Shown: positions 1-7,929 of the stretch, piece by piece
Layout of the letters: every line of letters starts with the position of its first letter
Numbering within the stretch: the first letter of the stretch is position 1
DNA from: Cytophagales bacterium
GTDB lineage: Bacteria; Bacteroidota; Bacteroidia; Cytophagales; Cyclobacteriaceae
Reading direction: 5' to 3'
DNA: 16,748 bases
Assembly: GCA_003500135.1 (NCBI GenBank)
Contig: DNTA01000251.1
Span: forward strand, 1-16,748
Notes under the pieces: generated by a model
What the model was told of the DNA's origin: nothing
Seen by the model: the letters and a program-made list of their open reading frames with translations, nothing else
Databases searched by the model: none
Position numbers and translations under genes: made by a program

Positions 1-47
1 ACTTGACAAAGTAGGATTAATATTGCGGTAATAAAAAGTTTACGCAT
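1..47 (-). CDS. 5' end of a divergent gene for an exported protein (partial)
   Basis: Reading the minus strand from an ATG at 47-45 gives MRKLFITAILILLCQ with no stop before the window edge. A short basic start (Arg2, Lys3) followed by a run of hydrophobic residues is a typical signal-peptide or lipoprotein leader; Cys14 could be a lipobox cysteine, but too little is visible to say. The gene is divergent from gldB, and its ATG lies only 34 bp from the gldB start chosen here, so the two promoters must overlap each other's 5' ends. Only 15 codons are visible, so the product cannot be named. It could be a chance frame, but the signal-peptide pattern and the absence of any other gene here favour a real start. 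Confidence 0.5.
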   Translation of the reverse strand, partial: MRKLFITAILILLCQ

Positions 48-81
48 GACTAAATTGTTTATAAGACCACTACAAAACCTT

Positions 82-1092
82 ATGGCAAATAAGGGTCAAA
101 AGTTACATTTTTTTATTGTTTTATCAGCAATAGTAGCGCTTAATGCCTGTAAAGAATCGAACTGTATTGATGCTCCTGATGTGTCAAATATACAAGTGGA
201 TATAGCGATAGATCGTTTTGATCAGAAAGTCAATAGAGCGGGGTCTTATGAGGAGTTATCGCAATTGTTAAATAAATACCCTTCAGTAAAAAATTTGGTT
301 TTGCATGCCGATCAATATCCAAACGATTCTTTGTTGAACCGGCGATACTACAACTTAATGTCCAATCCGTATATCGATTCGTTGAAAATGGATGTTGAAA
401 ATGAGTTTGGTGACCTTACCGAAATTGAAGGCCAATTTGAAACGGCTTTCAAGCATGTCAAGTATTATTATCCGGAGGTCAAGGCGCCAAAAATACTAAC
501 GGTAATTACCGGTCTGGCCCATGACCTATACATTTCAGATTCCCTTATCGTAATAGGACTCGATTACTTTTTGGGTCCCGGTGCGAAATATAAGCCAATG
601 AACCAACCTGATTATATTCTTAAGCGATACCAAAAGCCGTACATGGTTCCTCAAATTATGATGTTGTATGCCTCGCGTTTTATTGACACCGAATACGATG
701 ACCAGACGGCATTGGCTGAGATGATATTTTATGGAAAGGCTTATGAGTTTGCCAAAAATACTCTGCCCTGCACGCCCGATTCGCTTTTCACAGGTTATAC
801 TTCGACGGAAACAAAGGAGGTAAATCAATACGAAAATGTGATTTGGGCCAGTATTATTGAAAATGAATATTTGTACGAAACAAGCCATGTAGATAAACAA
901 AAAATACTGGGTGAGCGCCCAAAGACCTATGAAATAAGCCAGGAATGCCCGGGAAGAATAGGCCGTTGGGTAGGTTGGCAAATTGTTAAAAAATACAGGC
1001 AGGACCACCCGGAAACCCCATTGCCTTCATTATTGGAGATGAAAGATGCCAGGAGGATTTTTAATCAGTCGGGCTATAAACCCATGAATTAA
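82..1092 (+). CDS. gldB: Gliding motility lipoprotein GldB homologue
   Basis: Resembles GldB, an envelope lipoprotein required for gliding in Flavobacterium johnsoniae. From the ATG at 82 the protein is 336 aa, near the usual GldB length. It opens with a lipoprotein signal peptide: basic start (MANKGQK), hydrophobic core, then lipobox LNAC with the lipidated Cys at residue 23. The mature part contains IDRFDQKV near the start, the GLDYFLGPGAKY segment in the middle and the AEMIFYGKAYEF segment, all in the order I know from GldB. An in-frame ATG at 46 would add 12 residues before the signal peptide and would overlap the start of the divergent gene, so 82 is preferred. gldC, its partner in F. 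johnsoniae, is not downstream; instead the gene meets a glycosyltransferase tail to tail, with shared stop bases. The AEMIFYGK segment sits where distant zincin-like relatives carry HExxH, so a fold relation without catalytic histidines is possible (inference). Confidence 0.85.
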   Translation: MANKGQKLHFFIVLSAIVALNACKESNCIDAPDVSNIQVDIAIDRFDQKVNRAGSYEELSQLLNKYPSVKNLVLHADQYPNDSLLNRRYYNLMSNPYIDSLKMDVENEFGDLTEIEGQFETAFKHVKYYYPEVKAPKILTVITGLAHDLYISDSLIVIGLDYFLGPGAKYKPMNQPDYILKRYQKPYMVPQIMMLYASRFIDTEYDDQTALAEMIFYGKAYEFAKNTLPCTPDSLFTGYTSTETKEVNQYENVIWASIIENEYLYETSHVDKQKILGERPKTYEISQECPGRIGRWVGWQIVKKYRQDHPETPLPSLLEMKDARRIFNQSGYKPMN

Positions 1093-2291
1093 ACACCGGA
1101 AGCTTTTAATTCACTGATTTTGCTTCCCAAGTAATTTGGATCAACTGTGCTCAAAACTTTTCGGCATAGCGCGTCTTTATCATAGAGCTCTTCGGCTGCT
1201 TTTTTTGCATGCCACCTGCTTTTATGAAAAGTATCCTCATCGTTCAACCAATTATCCAGTTTTTGAAAAGCCATGTTAGGATTTTTCAGATCGAGATATA
1301 CACCAAAATGATTTTTCCCTGCCTGATCCGCCAACCAGCTTTTGTTGGTAAAAATAATGGGAAGCCCCGCTGCCAGGGCATCAAAGGCTTTGTTTGGACT
1401 GTTGGTGCGAAGAATAGGTACTTGCATAAAACTCACAAGTGCAATATCAGCTTTTGATAAAAGTTCCTTTATGGCATACTTGTCAATTTGGCCAAGCAAA
1501 ATTACATTTCGCAATTTGCGTCTATTGATTTCTTCTTTAAAATAGGCTTCTTTTTTGCCGGTGCCGGCAACGTGAAATTTTACTTTCGGATGATTTATTC
1601 GGCAATGATTTGCCATTTCGATGATGGCCTCTACATCATTGACAATCCCCAAAGCACCGGTGTAAACTATATTGATATTATTGCTATCGGGTTTTTTAAA
1701 GCCTACATCAAAAAACTGATTATCTGACATATTGGGGATGGTGATCACTTTAGCCTTTGGAGCGCTATGGAGAATACCATCAGCAATACCCGGTGAAAGC
1801 GCAATAATTGTATTTGCTTTTGCATAGATCAGTTCCTCCAGCCTCCGAAAAACAGTTTTCAGAATGGGTGATGGTAAATAACCAAGCTGGATGGGTGCTT
1901 CAGGCCATAAATCACGCACCTCGAATATGTATGGAATTTTCTGCCACTTTTTCAACAACAATGCAATAATACCAACGGTAAGTGGTGTAGATGTGGCATA
2001 ACATATTTCGGCGTCACGGATTTTTCGGGCTTGCCTGAGACTGGAAACGATAAATGATAAAAATGCGCGAATCCGGTTCAGATAGGACATTTTATTGTCG
2101 TAGGAAACAGGCAAATAATGCACCTTTATGCCTTCCACCATACTAAACCGATATTCTTTTTCATTATGGCTGGTGATCATATCCACACACCAGCCGGCCT
2201 CCACCATAGCCCTGGCTATGTAATAGGACCTTATGGCGCCCCCTTCGTGAGGTGTTCTAAAATACTGGTGTATGTATATAATTCTTTTCAT
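1089..2291 (-). CDS. Glycosyltransferase family 4 (WbuB-like)
   Basis: A 400-aa GT-B fold transferase that probably adds a sugar from a nucleotide donor to a lipid-linked or surface glycan in the cytoplasm. The N-terminal acceptor domain begins IYIHQYFRTPHEGG (residues 5-18), a WbuB/GT4 hallmark, followed by FEVRDLWPEAP (123-133) and ALSPGIADG (164-172). The C-terminal donor domain begins NIVYTGALG (207-215) and carries NSPNKAFDALAAG (297-309), the nucleotide-sugar binding region where many GT4 enzymes have EX7E. WbuB relatives transfer N-acetyl-L-fucosamine, but the donor cannot be told from sequence. The start ATG overlaps the asparagine synthase stop as ATGA, implying translational coupling. 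The stop codon overlaps that of gldB on the other strand. Confidence is high for GT4 and low for substrate. Confidence 0.9.
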   Translation of the reverse strand: MKRIIYIHQYFRTPHEGGAIRSYYIARAMVEAGWCVDMITSHNEKEYRFSMVEGIKVHYLPVSYDNKMSYLNRIRAFLSFIVSSLRQARKIRDAEICYATSTPLTVGIIALLLKKWQKIPYIFEVRDLWPEAPIQLGYLPSPILKTVFRRLEELIYAKANTIIALSPGIADGILHSAPKAKVITIPNMSDNQFFDVGFKKPDSNNINIVYTGALGIVNDVEAIIEMANHCRINHPKVKFHVAGTGKKEAYFKEEINRRKLRNVILLGQIDKYAIKELLSKADIALVSFMQVPILRTNSPNKAFDALAAGLPIIFTNKSWLADQAGKNHFGVYLDLKNPNMAFQKLDNWLNDEDTFHKSRWHAKKAAEELYDKDALCRKVLSTVDPNYLGSKISELKASGV

Positions 2292-4099
2292 AAATTTTTT
2301 CGATGCTCAAGCCATTTCACCAGACTCAACAATGCCCATAGGCTGCGGCCCGAGCCGATATGCTTCCCCAAATGTAAATATTTTAGTCGTTCCATTTGTT
2401 TGTTTTCGACAAATTCGAAAATGGGATGATCCGGCTGGTTGAAGAAATCCCACAAAAAAGTATTTCTAGCATTTAAGATCAATTCGAAAGGTAAACCAAA
2501 GCCCTGTTTTTTTCTGGAACAATAGACCTCTCCATCCATTTTTTCCAATAAATGTTTAAGAGGCCATTTTGCACCGTGTTTCAAAAGCACACTTGCTTCG
2601 GTTGATTGTGCCAGCGAAGTTAAATGGTTGTCAAGGTAGGGAACCCTTACTTCAACTCCATGTGCCATAGAGGCCTTGTCAGTGAGCGCCAATACATCAG
2701 AAATAAGATATTGATTGCGGTCCCAGTTCAAAGCATCATTTAAGTCAAAATCCGCCCCGGCGGAATTTTCTTGATAAGGTAAATAAGGATCGCTGGAAGC
2801 AAATTGCAGATAGGTTGACTTCGCACTGGGAGAAATACTGCTCCAAAAACGCCGGGAGTCTTCGGGATTTATATTTGGAAAAGTTAACTGTGACAAAATC
2901 CCCGTGATTTTTTCTGGCCCAACTGGTAAGTACTTTTTTAGTTGAAGGTACTTTTTGAATAAAGCATGCCGTCGATATCCCGCCCAGTACTCATCGGCGC
3001 CGGCGCCCGACCATAATATTTTTGAGCCATTTTGTTTGGCATACTTGCTGATCAGCCAGGTTAGGAATGCACTGCTGTCACCGATAGGTTGGTCAAAACT
3101 TTTGAAAAATGCAGGAAGTTGATCAACTACATGTTCATCGATTCTGTATTCATGAAGTGGCACCTGATATTGTTTTGCAGCTTGTCGGGCAAATGAGGTG
3201 TCTTCTGTTGCAGTTTTCCATGCTTTTTCTTCTATGGTAATGCTATAAGCCGATATATCAATTCCCATTCTCTTTGCTGATGCAAGGAGTAAAGTGCTGT
3301 CAATTCCACCGCTAAGCATAATACCGGGCACATGTATATCAGAGGAATGAAGCATTAAACTTTTATTGAAATGATTTTGAAAAGGTTCAAAAAGGTCAGC
3401 AGAAAATGATTTGTTGCTATTGAAATGGGTATAAGGTTGAGGTTCTACATAAACACCATTTGTCCATTTCAAAAAGTGGCCTGGTTCCAGTTCTTTAATA
3501 CTTTCATAAATGGTTTCAGGCCTTTTTATAAATTGATACTTTAAGTAATGCGAGATCTGATTTTTGTTGATTTCATTGCTGACTTTGGGGTGTGCAACTA
3601 TGGGTCGCAGGTCGGAAGCCGTAATAAACGTACCATGGGAGTTGTGAAAATAAAGGGGCTTGATACCATGTTGGTCACGGGCAATGATTGTTTCTTTTTT
3701 CTTATTATCCATATAAACAAAGGCAAACATGCCATTTAACTCAGAAAGACGGGATGCTCCATGGATTTTGAGCCACCAGATAAGGGTTTCAGTATCGCTT
3801 TCTGTTTTAAATGTTACGCCTGAATGAATTAGTTCCTTTCTTAATGATTTGTGATTGTAGATCTCGCCATTGAATATTAAAAAAAAATGATGATCAATGG
3901 TAAATGGCTGGTCAGACCGTGTATAAGGATCTGAGATGCGTAGTCTTGTAGCGCCCACAAAAAACTGACCATCGTCCGTTGTAAAAGAACACTGTCCTTT
4001 TTGGTCCGGCCCTCTTGGGTCCATCAGCTCAAGCCAGTCGGCGAATTGATTGGAATTAGTGGTGGGTCTTTTCTCGTGTAAAAATAAAATGCCGCACAT
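2288..4099 (-). CDS. asnB: Asparagine synthase (glutamine-hydrolysing)
   Basis: A 603-aa class II amidotransferase that takes ammonia from glutamine and uses ATP to amidate a carboxylate, classically aspartate to asparagine. The start is fixed by the N-terminal nucleophile: Met-Cys2-Gly-Ile. The glutaminase domain (about 1-200) has RGPDQ (29-33), RLRI (52-55), NGEIYNH (77-83) and SDTETLIW (101-108). The synthetase domain has the PP-loop SGGIDS (263-268) and, further on, WSGAGADEYWAGYRRH and EVRVPYLDN. The gene lies 52 bp after the sigma-factor gene and overlaps the glycosyltransferase by 4 bp. Asparagine-synthase homologues inside polysaccharide clusters can amidate uronic acids rather than aspartate, and the tight coupling to a GT4 makes that a fair alternative (inference). 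A GC-rich inverted repeat brackets its start codon. Confidence 0.92.
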   Translation of the reverse strand: MCGILFLHEKRPTTNSNQFADWLELMDPRGPDQKGQCSFTTDDGQFFVGATRLRISDPYTRSDQPFTIDHHFFLIFNGEIYNHKSLRKELIHSGVTFKTESDTETLIWWLKIHGASRLSELNGMFAFVYMDNKKKETIIARDQHGIKPLYFHNSHGTFITASDLRPIVAHPKVSNEINKNQISHYLKYQFIKRPETIYESIKELEPGHFLKWTNGVYVEPQPYTHFNSNKSFSADLFEPFQNHFNKSLMLHSSDIHVPGIMLSGGIDSTLLLASAKRMGIDISAYSITIEEKAWKTATEDTSFARQAAKQYQVPLHEYRIDEHVVDQLPAFFKSFDQPIGDSSAFLTWLISKYAKQNGSKILWSGAGADEYWAGYRRHALFKKYLQLKKYLPVGPEKITGILSQLTFPNINPEDSRRFWSSISPSAKSTYLQFASSDPYLPYQENSAGADFDLNDALNWDRNQYLISDVLALTDKASMAHGVEVRVPYLDNHLTSLAQSTEASVLLKHGAKWPLKHLLEKMDGEVYCSRKKQGFGLPFELILNARNTFLWDFFNQPDHPIFEFVENKQMERLKYLHLGKHIGSGRSLWALLSLVKWLEHRKNL

Positions 4100-4120
4100 A
4101 TTGGATCTTTATGGGCGGCA
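4090..4120 (-). promoter_or_regulatory. Possible hairpin around the asparagine synthase start codon
   Basis: On the minus strand TGCCGC (4120-4115) and GCGGCA (4095-4090) are perfect complements separated by 19 nt. The intervening loop holds the ribosome-binding region and the start codon ATG (4099-4097). In mRNA this could hold the initiation region in a hairpin loop. Six GC-rich pairs are modest evidence, and half of the repeat is fixed by the conserved Cys-Gly codons. Confidence 0.3.
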
Positions 4121-4151
4121 AATTAGGAAAATCAATTGTATTGGCGAATGG

Positions 4152-4751
4152 TTATGCTACGTTGTCGTAATCATATGTCAGGTTGATGTCATCAAATTTT
4201 TTGCGAAGGTTGATCAGTGCATACCTCATGCGCCCCAAGGCTGTATTGATACTTACTACGGTGGAGCCTGCAATTTCTTTAAAGCTCATATCCATGTAAT
4301 TGCGCATTATGAGTACCTCACGCTGTGATTTTGGAAGTTCCTGGATCAACTGTTTCAATTTCAAATGCATTTCTTTTTGTATTTGTTCACTCTCATATGG
4401 CGCTTCCGAATAACTAAGTGATTCAAAGGTGGTGTTATATTCATCTATCATGACATACAGGTATCTTTTTGATTTACGAAACGAATCTATGGCCAGGTTA
4501 TTGGCTATTTGCATGATCCAGGGCAAAAACTTTCCTTCTTCATTGTATTCTCCAGACCTGATTGTTTTCACTGCTTTTACCAAAACTTCCTGAAGCAAAT
4601 CCTCAGCCAGGTTGCTGTCTTTAACGATCAATAATATGGCGCTGTATATTCTATCACGATGTCTTTTCACTAACTGTCGAAATGCTTCATCGTCACCGTT
4701 TTTGTAAAGAAGCGCTAGTATGCTGTCGTTGAGTACATTGTCGGTCATCAT
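4152..4751 (-). CDS. ECF-type RNA polymerase sigma factor
   Basis: A 199-aa sigma-70 family protein of the extracytoplasmic-function group, directing RNA polymerase to a set of promoters. Region 2 spans about residues 22-96, with AEDLLQEVLVKAV (49-61; core binding and -10 recognition) and PWIMQIANNLAIDSFRKSKR (77-96). Region 4 spans about 128-184, with LPKSQREVLIMR (139-150) and the helix-turn-helix FKEIAGSTVVSINTALGRMR (157-176), which reads the -35 region. Regions 1 and 3 are absent, as expected for ECF factors. No anti-sigma gene follows; the next genes on the strand are asparagine synthase and a glycosyltransferase. Bacteroidota ECF factors are often paired with FecR-like anti-sigmas, so this one may be of a free-standing type. 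The first two codons are both ATG, so the start could be 4751 or 4748. Confidence 0.93.
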   Translation of the reverse strand: MMTDNVLNDSILALLYKNGDDEAFRQLVKRHRDRIYSAILLIVKDSNLAEDLLQEVLVKAVKTIRSGEYNEEGKFLPWIMQIANNLAIDSFRKSKRYLYVMIDEYNTTFESLSYSEAPYESEQIQKEMHLKLKQLIQELPKSQREVLIMRNYMDMSFKEIAGSTVVSINTALGRMRYALINLRKKFDDINLTYDYDNVA

Positions 4752-4819
4752 TTTAATATTTGGTTAGGTTATCTTTTCCAGGTCAGGCTTCAGGATACCC
4801 TTTCGCATGTTTTCCTAAT

Positions 4820-4851
4820 CAAATGTAACTGCCTTAAATCGTCTACCCAAA
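4820..4851 (-). promoter_or_regulatory. Candidate promoter of the ECF sigma gene (TTTG-N20-TAcaTTTG)
   Basis: On the minus strand TTTG (4851-4848) is followed after 20 bp by TACATTTG (4827-4820). This matches the Bacteroidota primary-sigma consensus TTTG / TAnnTTTG with close to the usual spacing. Transcription would begin near 4813-4816, leaving a leader of roughly 60 nt before the sigma start codon at 4751. Confidence 0.5.
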
Positions 4852-5079
4852 AACAAGCGGGGGGATATTTAGGGGGGTTCACTTGTCTTATGTTTTGATT
4901 TATTGTGAAAGCACGAAATAAGAACCTTGTAAATACTTAAAATACACAATAAAATTACGCGAAAAACAGGATGGGTCTAATCGGTAAAATGGCAAAAAGT
5001 TTGATCATTAACTTAATCGTTTTTTATAAGTTTAGTCAACATATTATGTTGTTTGGGGCAATAATTCATCTCGTCGTTA

Positions 5080-5087
5080 TATCTTTG
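5080..5087 (+). promoter_or_regulatory. Candidate -7 element of the uvrA promoter (TATCTTTG)
   Basis: TATCTTTG matches the Bacteroidota -7 consensus TAnnTTTG exactly and ends 7 bp before the uvrA ATG. The nearest upstream TTTG (5052-5055) is 24 bp away, a little too far. If active, the transcript would start at or almost at the start codon, giving a leaderless or near-leaderless mRNA. Confidence 0.4.
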
Positions 5088-5094
5088 AAAACTT

Positions 5095-7923
5095 ATGGAA
5101 ATAGCAGATAGCAGAATTCCGGTAGAGGCCTTTGATGAACTTGATGCACGCCAGTATATAATCATTAAAGGCGCTCGGGTAAATAACCTTAAAAACTTAT
5201 CAGTGGCCATTCCAAGAAATAAACTGGTGGTCGTAACAGGTTTATCAGGGTCCGGGAAATCATCTTTGGCATTTGATACCTTATTTGCCGAAGGTCAGAG
5301 GATGTATGTGGAAAGCCTTAGTTCATATGCCAGACAGTTTCTGGGGCGTATGGAAAAGCCTGAAGTGGACTATATCAAAGGGGTATCACCTGCTATTGCC
5401 ATCGAACAAAAGGTAAATACCCGTAATCCACGGTCTACTGTGGGAACGACCACTGAAATCTATGATTATCTTAAGCTATTATACGCCCGAATTGGCATCA
5501 CCTACTCTCCTGAAACAGGTGAAATAGTCACAAAAGATTCAGTAAGCGATGTGGTTGATTCGATATTGTCCCGTAAAGAAGGGCTTCGATTTATGATCCA
5601 GTGTCCACTGATGTTCCATGAGAACAGAAGTGTAGAAGATGAATTGAATATTTTATTGAGTAAAGGTTATTCCAGGGTTTCTCTAGATGGTAAGCCCGCT
5701 TTTTTGGAAGACCTGCTCAATGATGACCTGGAAGCCTTGCATAAAAAGCATTTAAGCATAATAATTGATCGTGCAAGCGTTCAGCACGACGATGAAGATT
5801 TTCAGTTCCGGATTTCGGATTCGGTTCAAACTGCATTTTTTGAAGGCCATGGTCAGTGCGATGTCGTTTTTCCCGATGAAAATGAGAAGCAAAGTTACTC
5901 AGATCGATTTGAAAGGGATGGCATAATTTTCGAAGAGCCTTCTGTCAATTTCTTTAGTTTCAACAATCCGTATGGCGCTTGCAGAAGGTGTGAAGGTTTC
6001 GGCCGAATTCTCGGCATTGACCCTGAATTAGTGATACCGGATAAAAGCCTTTCGGTATATGATGGGGCGATCGTGCCCTGGAGGAGCGAAGTAATGAAAG
6101 AATGGCAAAGGCCTCTGATCAAAAATGCTGATAAATTTGACTTCCCGATTCACCGCCCGGTATCAGACTTATCTGATGAGCAGTACCAGCTACTTTGGAC
6201 GGGAAATCGATATTTTAAAGGTTTAGATGAATTTTTCAGGCACCTGGAGTCCAAAACACATAAAATACAATACCGGGTAATGCTTTCCCGTTATCGGGGA
6301 CGAACTACATGTCCCGATTGTAAAGGCTCACGTTTACGCAAGGATACTTCTTATGTGAAAATTGATAATAAGTCCATCATAGAGTTGGTACTGATGCCGG
6401 TTGATCAGCTATTGGAGTTTATTGAACATGTCAATTTATCAAAGCATCAGCAAAAAGTGGCAGACCGGCTTTTGAAAGAGATAAAAAGCAGGCTGTTTTA
6501 TTTAAATGAAGTAGGATTGGGCTACTTAAACCTCAACAGGCTCACTTCATCACTTTCCGGAGGGGAGTATCAGCGCATAAAGCTGGCGACTTCACTGGGT
6601 AGCGCATTGGTGGGCTCTATGTACATATTGGATGAGCCAAGTATAGGCCTGCACCCCAGGGATACATCGCGTCTTGTCAATGTCTTAAAGCATCTTCGCG
6701 ATTTGGGTAATTCAGTAATTGTTGTTGAACACGAAGAGGAGGTTATGAGATCGGCGGATCAATTGATTGACATTGGTCCTGACGCCGGGTCTCATGGGGG
6801 AAAGCTCGTATTCCAGGGGAGTCATGGCGAATTGGATACTGTGCCTGAAAGCTATACAAATCGTTATCTGAAAGGGATTGATAAAATTTCAGTTCCCAAA
6901 TCCCGAAGAAGCTGGAAATATGCGATAGAAATATTAGGCGCTCGTGAAAACAATCTGAAAAGTATAGATGTAAAGTTGCCTTTGGGAGTCATGACTGTAA
7001 TTACTGGTGTAAGCGGATCCGGTAAATCTACACTGGTCAAGAATATTTTATATCCGGCTATTGGCAGGAACTTTGGTACGGTTGGAGAATCACCGGGCAA
7101 ATTTGATCGTTTGGATGGAGACCTTGAAAAAGTTACCGGGGTAGAATTTGTTGATCAAAATCCGGTCGGAAAATCGTCAAGGTCTAATCCGGTAACCTAT
7201 GTGAAGGCCTATGACGCAATAAGGCAACTTTATGCCGATCAGCGCCTGGCAAAATCGCGTGGCTATAAACCAGCATTTTTCTCGTTTAATGTGGAAGGGG
7301 GCAGATGCGAAGTTTGCCAGGGGGAAGGAACGGTTAAAATTGAAATGCAATTCATGGCAGATATCTATCTCACATGCGAAAACTGCAAGGGCAACCGTTT
7401 TAAAGAAGAGATATTGGAAGTAAAATATAAGGATCGAAATATTGCGGAGGTACTGGATATGACGGTAGATGACGCTATCGATTTCTTTGCCGGCAAAAAA
7501 GCGATTATTACAAGACTACAACCTTTGCAGGATGTCGGTCTGGGGTACATTAGATTAGGCCAGTCTTCTAACACATTGAGCGGAGGGGAGGCTCAGAGGG
7601 TAAAACTAGCTTCATTTTTGGGGAAAGGCAAACCTGATAAAAACCAAAATATCCTGTTTATCTTCGATGAACCTACCACTGGCTTGCACTTTCATGACAT
7701 TAATAAGTTATTAACGTCACTAAATGCTTTGATTGACCAGGGGCATACTGTGGTGATCATCGAACATAACATGGAAATAATTAAAACTGCCGACTGGATC
7801 ATCGATCTTGGGCCTGAAGGTGGGGAAAAAGGTGGAAATATTACATTCCAGGGGCTTCCAGAAGAGATGATATCACTTGAAAATAATCATACTGCAAATT
7901 ACCTTAAAGAAAAATTAACATAA
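5095..7923 (+). CDS. uvrA: Excinuclease ABC subunit A (UvrA)
   Basis: The damage-recognition ATPase of nucleotide excision repair; a UvrA dimer finds distorted DNA and loads UvrB. At 942 aa it is full length for the family. The first nucleotide-binding domain has Walker A GLSGSGKSS (49-57, Lys55), a zinc module with CRRC near 295-298 and CPDC near 406, and the ABC signature LSGGEYQ near 487. The second has Walker A GVSGSGKST (638-646, Lys644), a second zinc module CEVC (738-741) with CENC (761-764), the signature LSGGEAQ (828-834), and Walker B ending FDEPTTGLH. All ATPase and zinc-ligand motifs are intact. The start at 5095 gives about 20 residues before the conserved YIIIKGARVNNLKN. It is the first gene of an apparent operon; the FKBP gene begins 6 bp after its stop. 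Confidence 0.98.
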   Translation: MEIADSRIPVEAFDELDARQYIIIKGARVNNLKNLSVAIPRNKLVVVTGLSGSGKSSLAFDTLFAEGQRMYVESLSSYARQFLGRMEKPEVDYIKGVSPAIAIEQKVNTRNPRSTVGTTTEIYDYLKLLYARIGITYSPETGEIVTKDSVSDVVDSILSRKEGLRFMIQCPLMFHENRSVEDELNILLSKGYSRVSLDGKPAFLEDLLNDDLEALHKKHLSIIIDRASVQHDDEDFQFRISDSVQTAFFEGHGQCDVVFPDENEKQSYSDRFERDGIIFEEPSVNFFSFNNPYGACRRCEGFGRILGIDPELVIPDKSLSVYDGAIVPWRSEVMKEWQRPLIKNADKFDFPIHRPVSDLSDEQYQLLWTGNRYFKGLDEFFRHLESKTHKIQYRVMLSRYRGRTTCPDCKGSRLRKDTSYVKIDNKSIIELVLMPVDQLLEFIEHVNLSKHQQKVADRLLKEIKSRLFYLNEVGLGYLNLNRLTSSLSGGEYQRIKLATSLGSALVGSMYILDEPSIGLHPRDTSRLVNVLKHLRDLGNSVIVVEHEEEVMRSADQLIDIGPDAGSHGGKLVFQGSHGELDTVPESYTNRYLKGIDKISVPKSRRSWKYAIEILGARENNLKSIDVKLPLGVMTVITGVSGSGKSTLVKNILYPAIGRNFGTVGESPGKFDRLDGDLEKVTGVEFVDQNPVGKSSRSNPVTYVKAYDAIRQLYADQRLAKSRGYKPAFFSFNVEGGRCEVCQGEGTVKIEMQFMADIYLTCENCKGNRFKEEILEVKYKDRNIAEVLDMTVDDAIDFFAGKKAIITRLQPLQDVGLGYIRLGQSSNTLSGGEAQRVKLASFLGKGKPDKNQNILFIFDEPTTGLHFHDINKLLTSLNALIDQGHTVVIIEHNMEIIKTADWIIDLGPEGGEKGGNITFQGLPEEMISLENNHTANYLKEKLT

Positions 7924-7929
7924 TCATTC

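Larger units (their letters stand above)
4752..5094. other. Divergent promoter region between the sigma factor gene and uvrA
   Basis: A 343-bp AT-rich spacer without a credible gene. It holds a promoter-like pair for the minus-strand sigma gene (4820-4851), a TAnnTTTG element just before uvrA (5080-5087), and two runs of six G (4859-4864 and 4872-4877) separated by 7 bp. A minus-strand reading frame reaching into it from uvrA (5013-5210) looks like a chance frame. Confidence 0.7.

Noticed and set aside
3..8. TTGACA like an E. coli -35 box near the left edge
   Set aside because: It lies inside the signal-peptide codons of the divergent gene, has no matching -10 at a suitable distance, and Bacteroidota promoters use other words.
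535..1008. 157-codon minus-strand reading frame inside gldB
   Set aside because: It lies wholly within the gldB coding sequence and shows no domain or signal pattern of its own; a shadow frame.
5013..5210. 65-codon minus-strand frame across the uvrA start
   Set aside because: Overlaps conserved uvrA codons and the promoter region; no supporting features.
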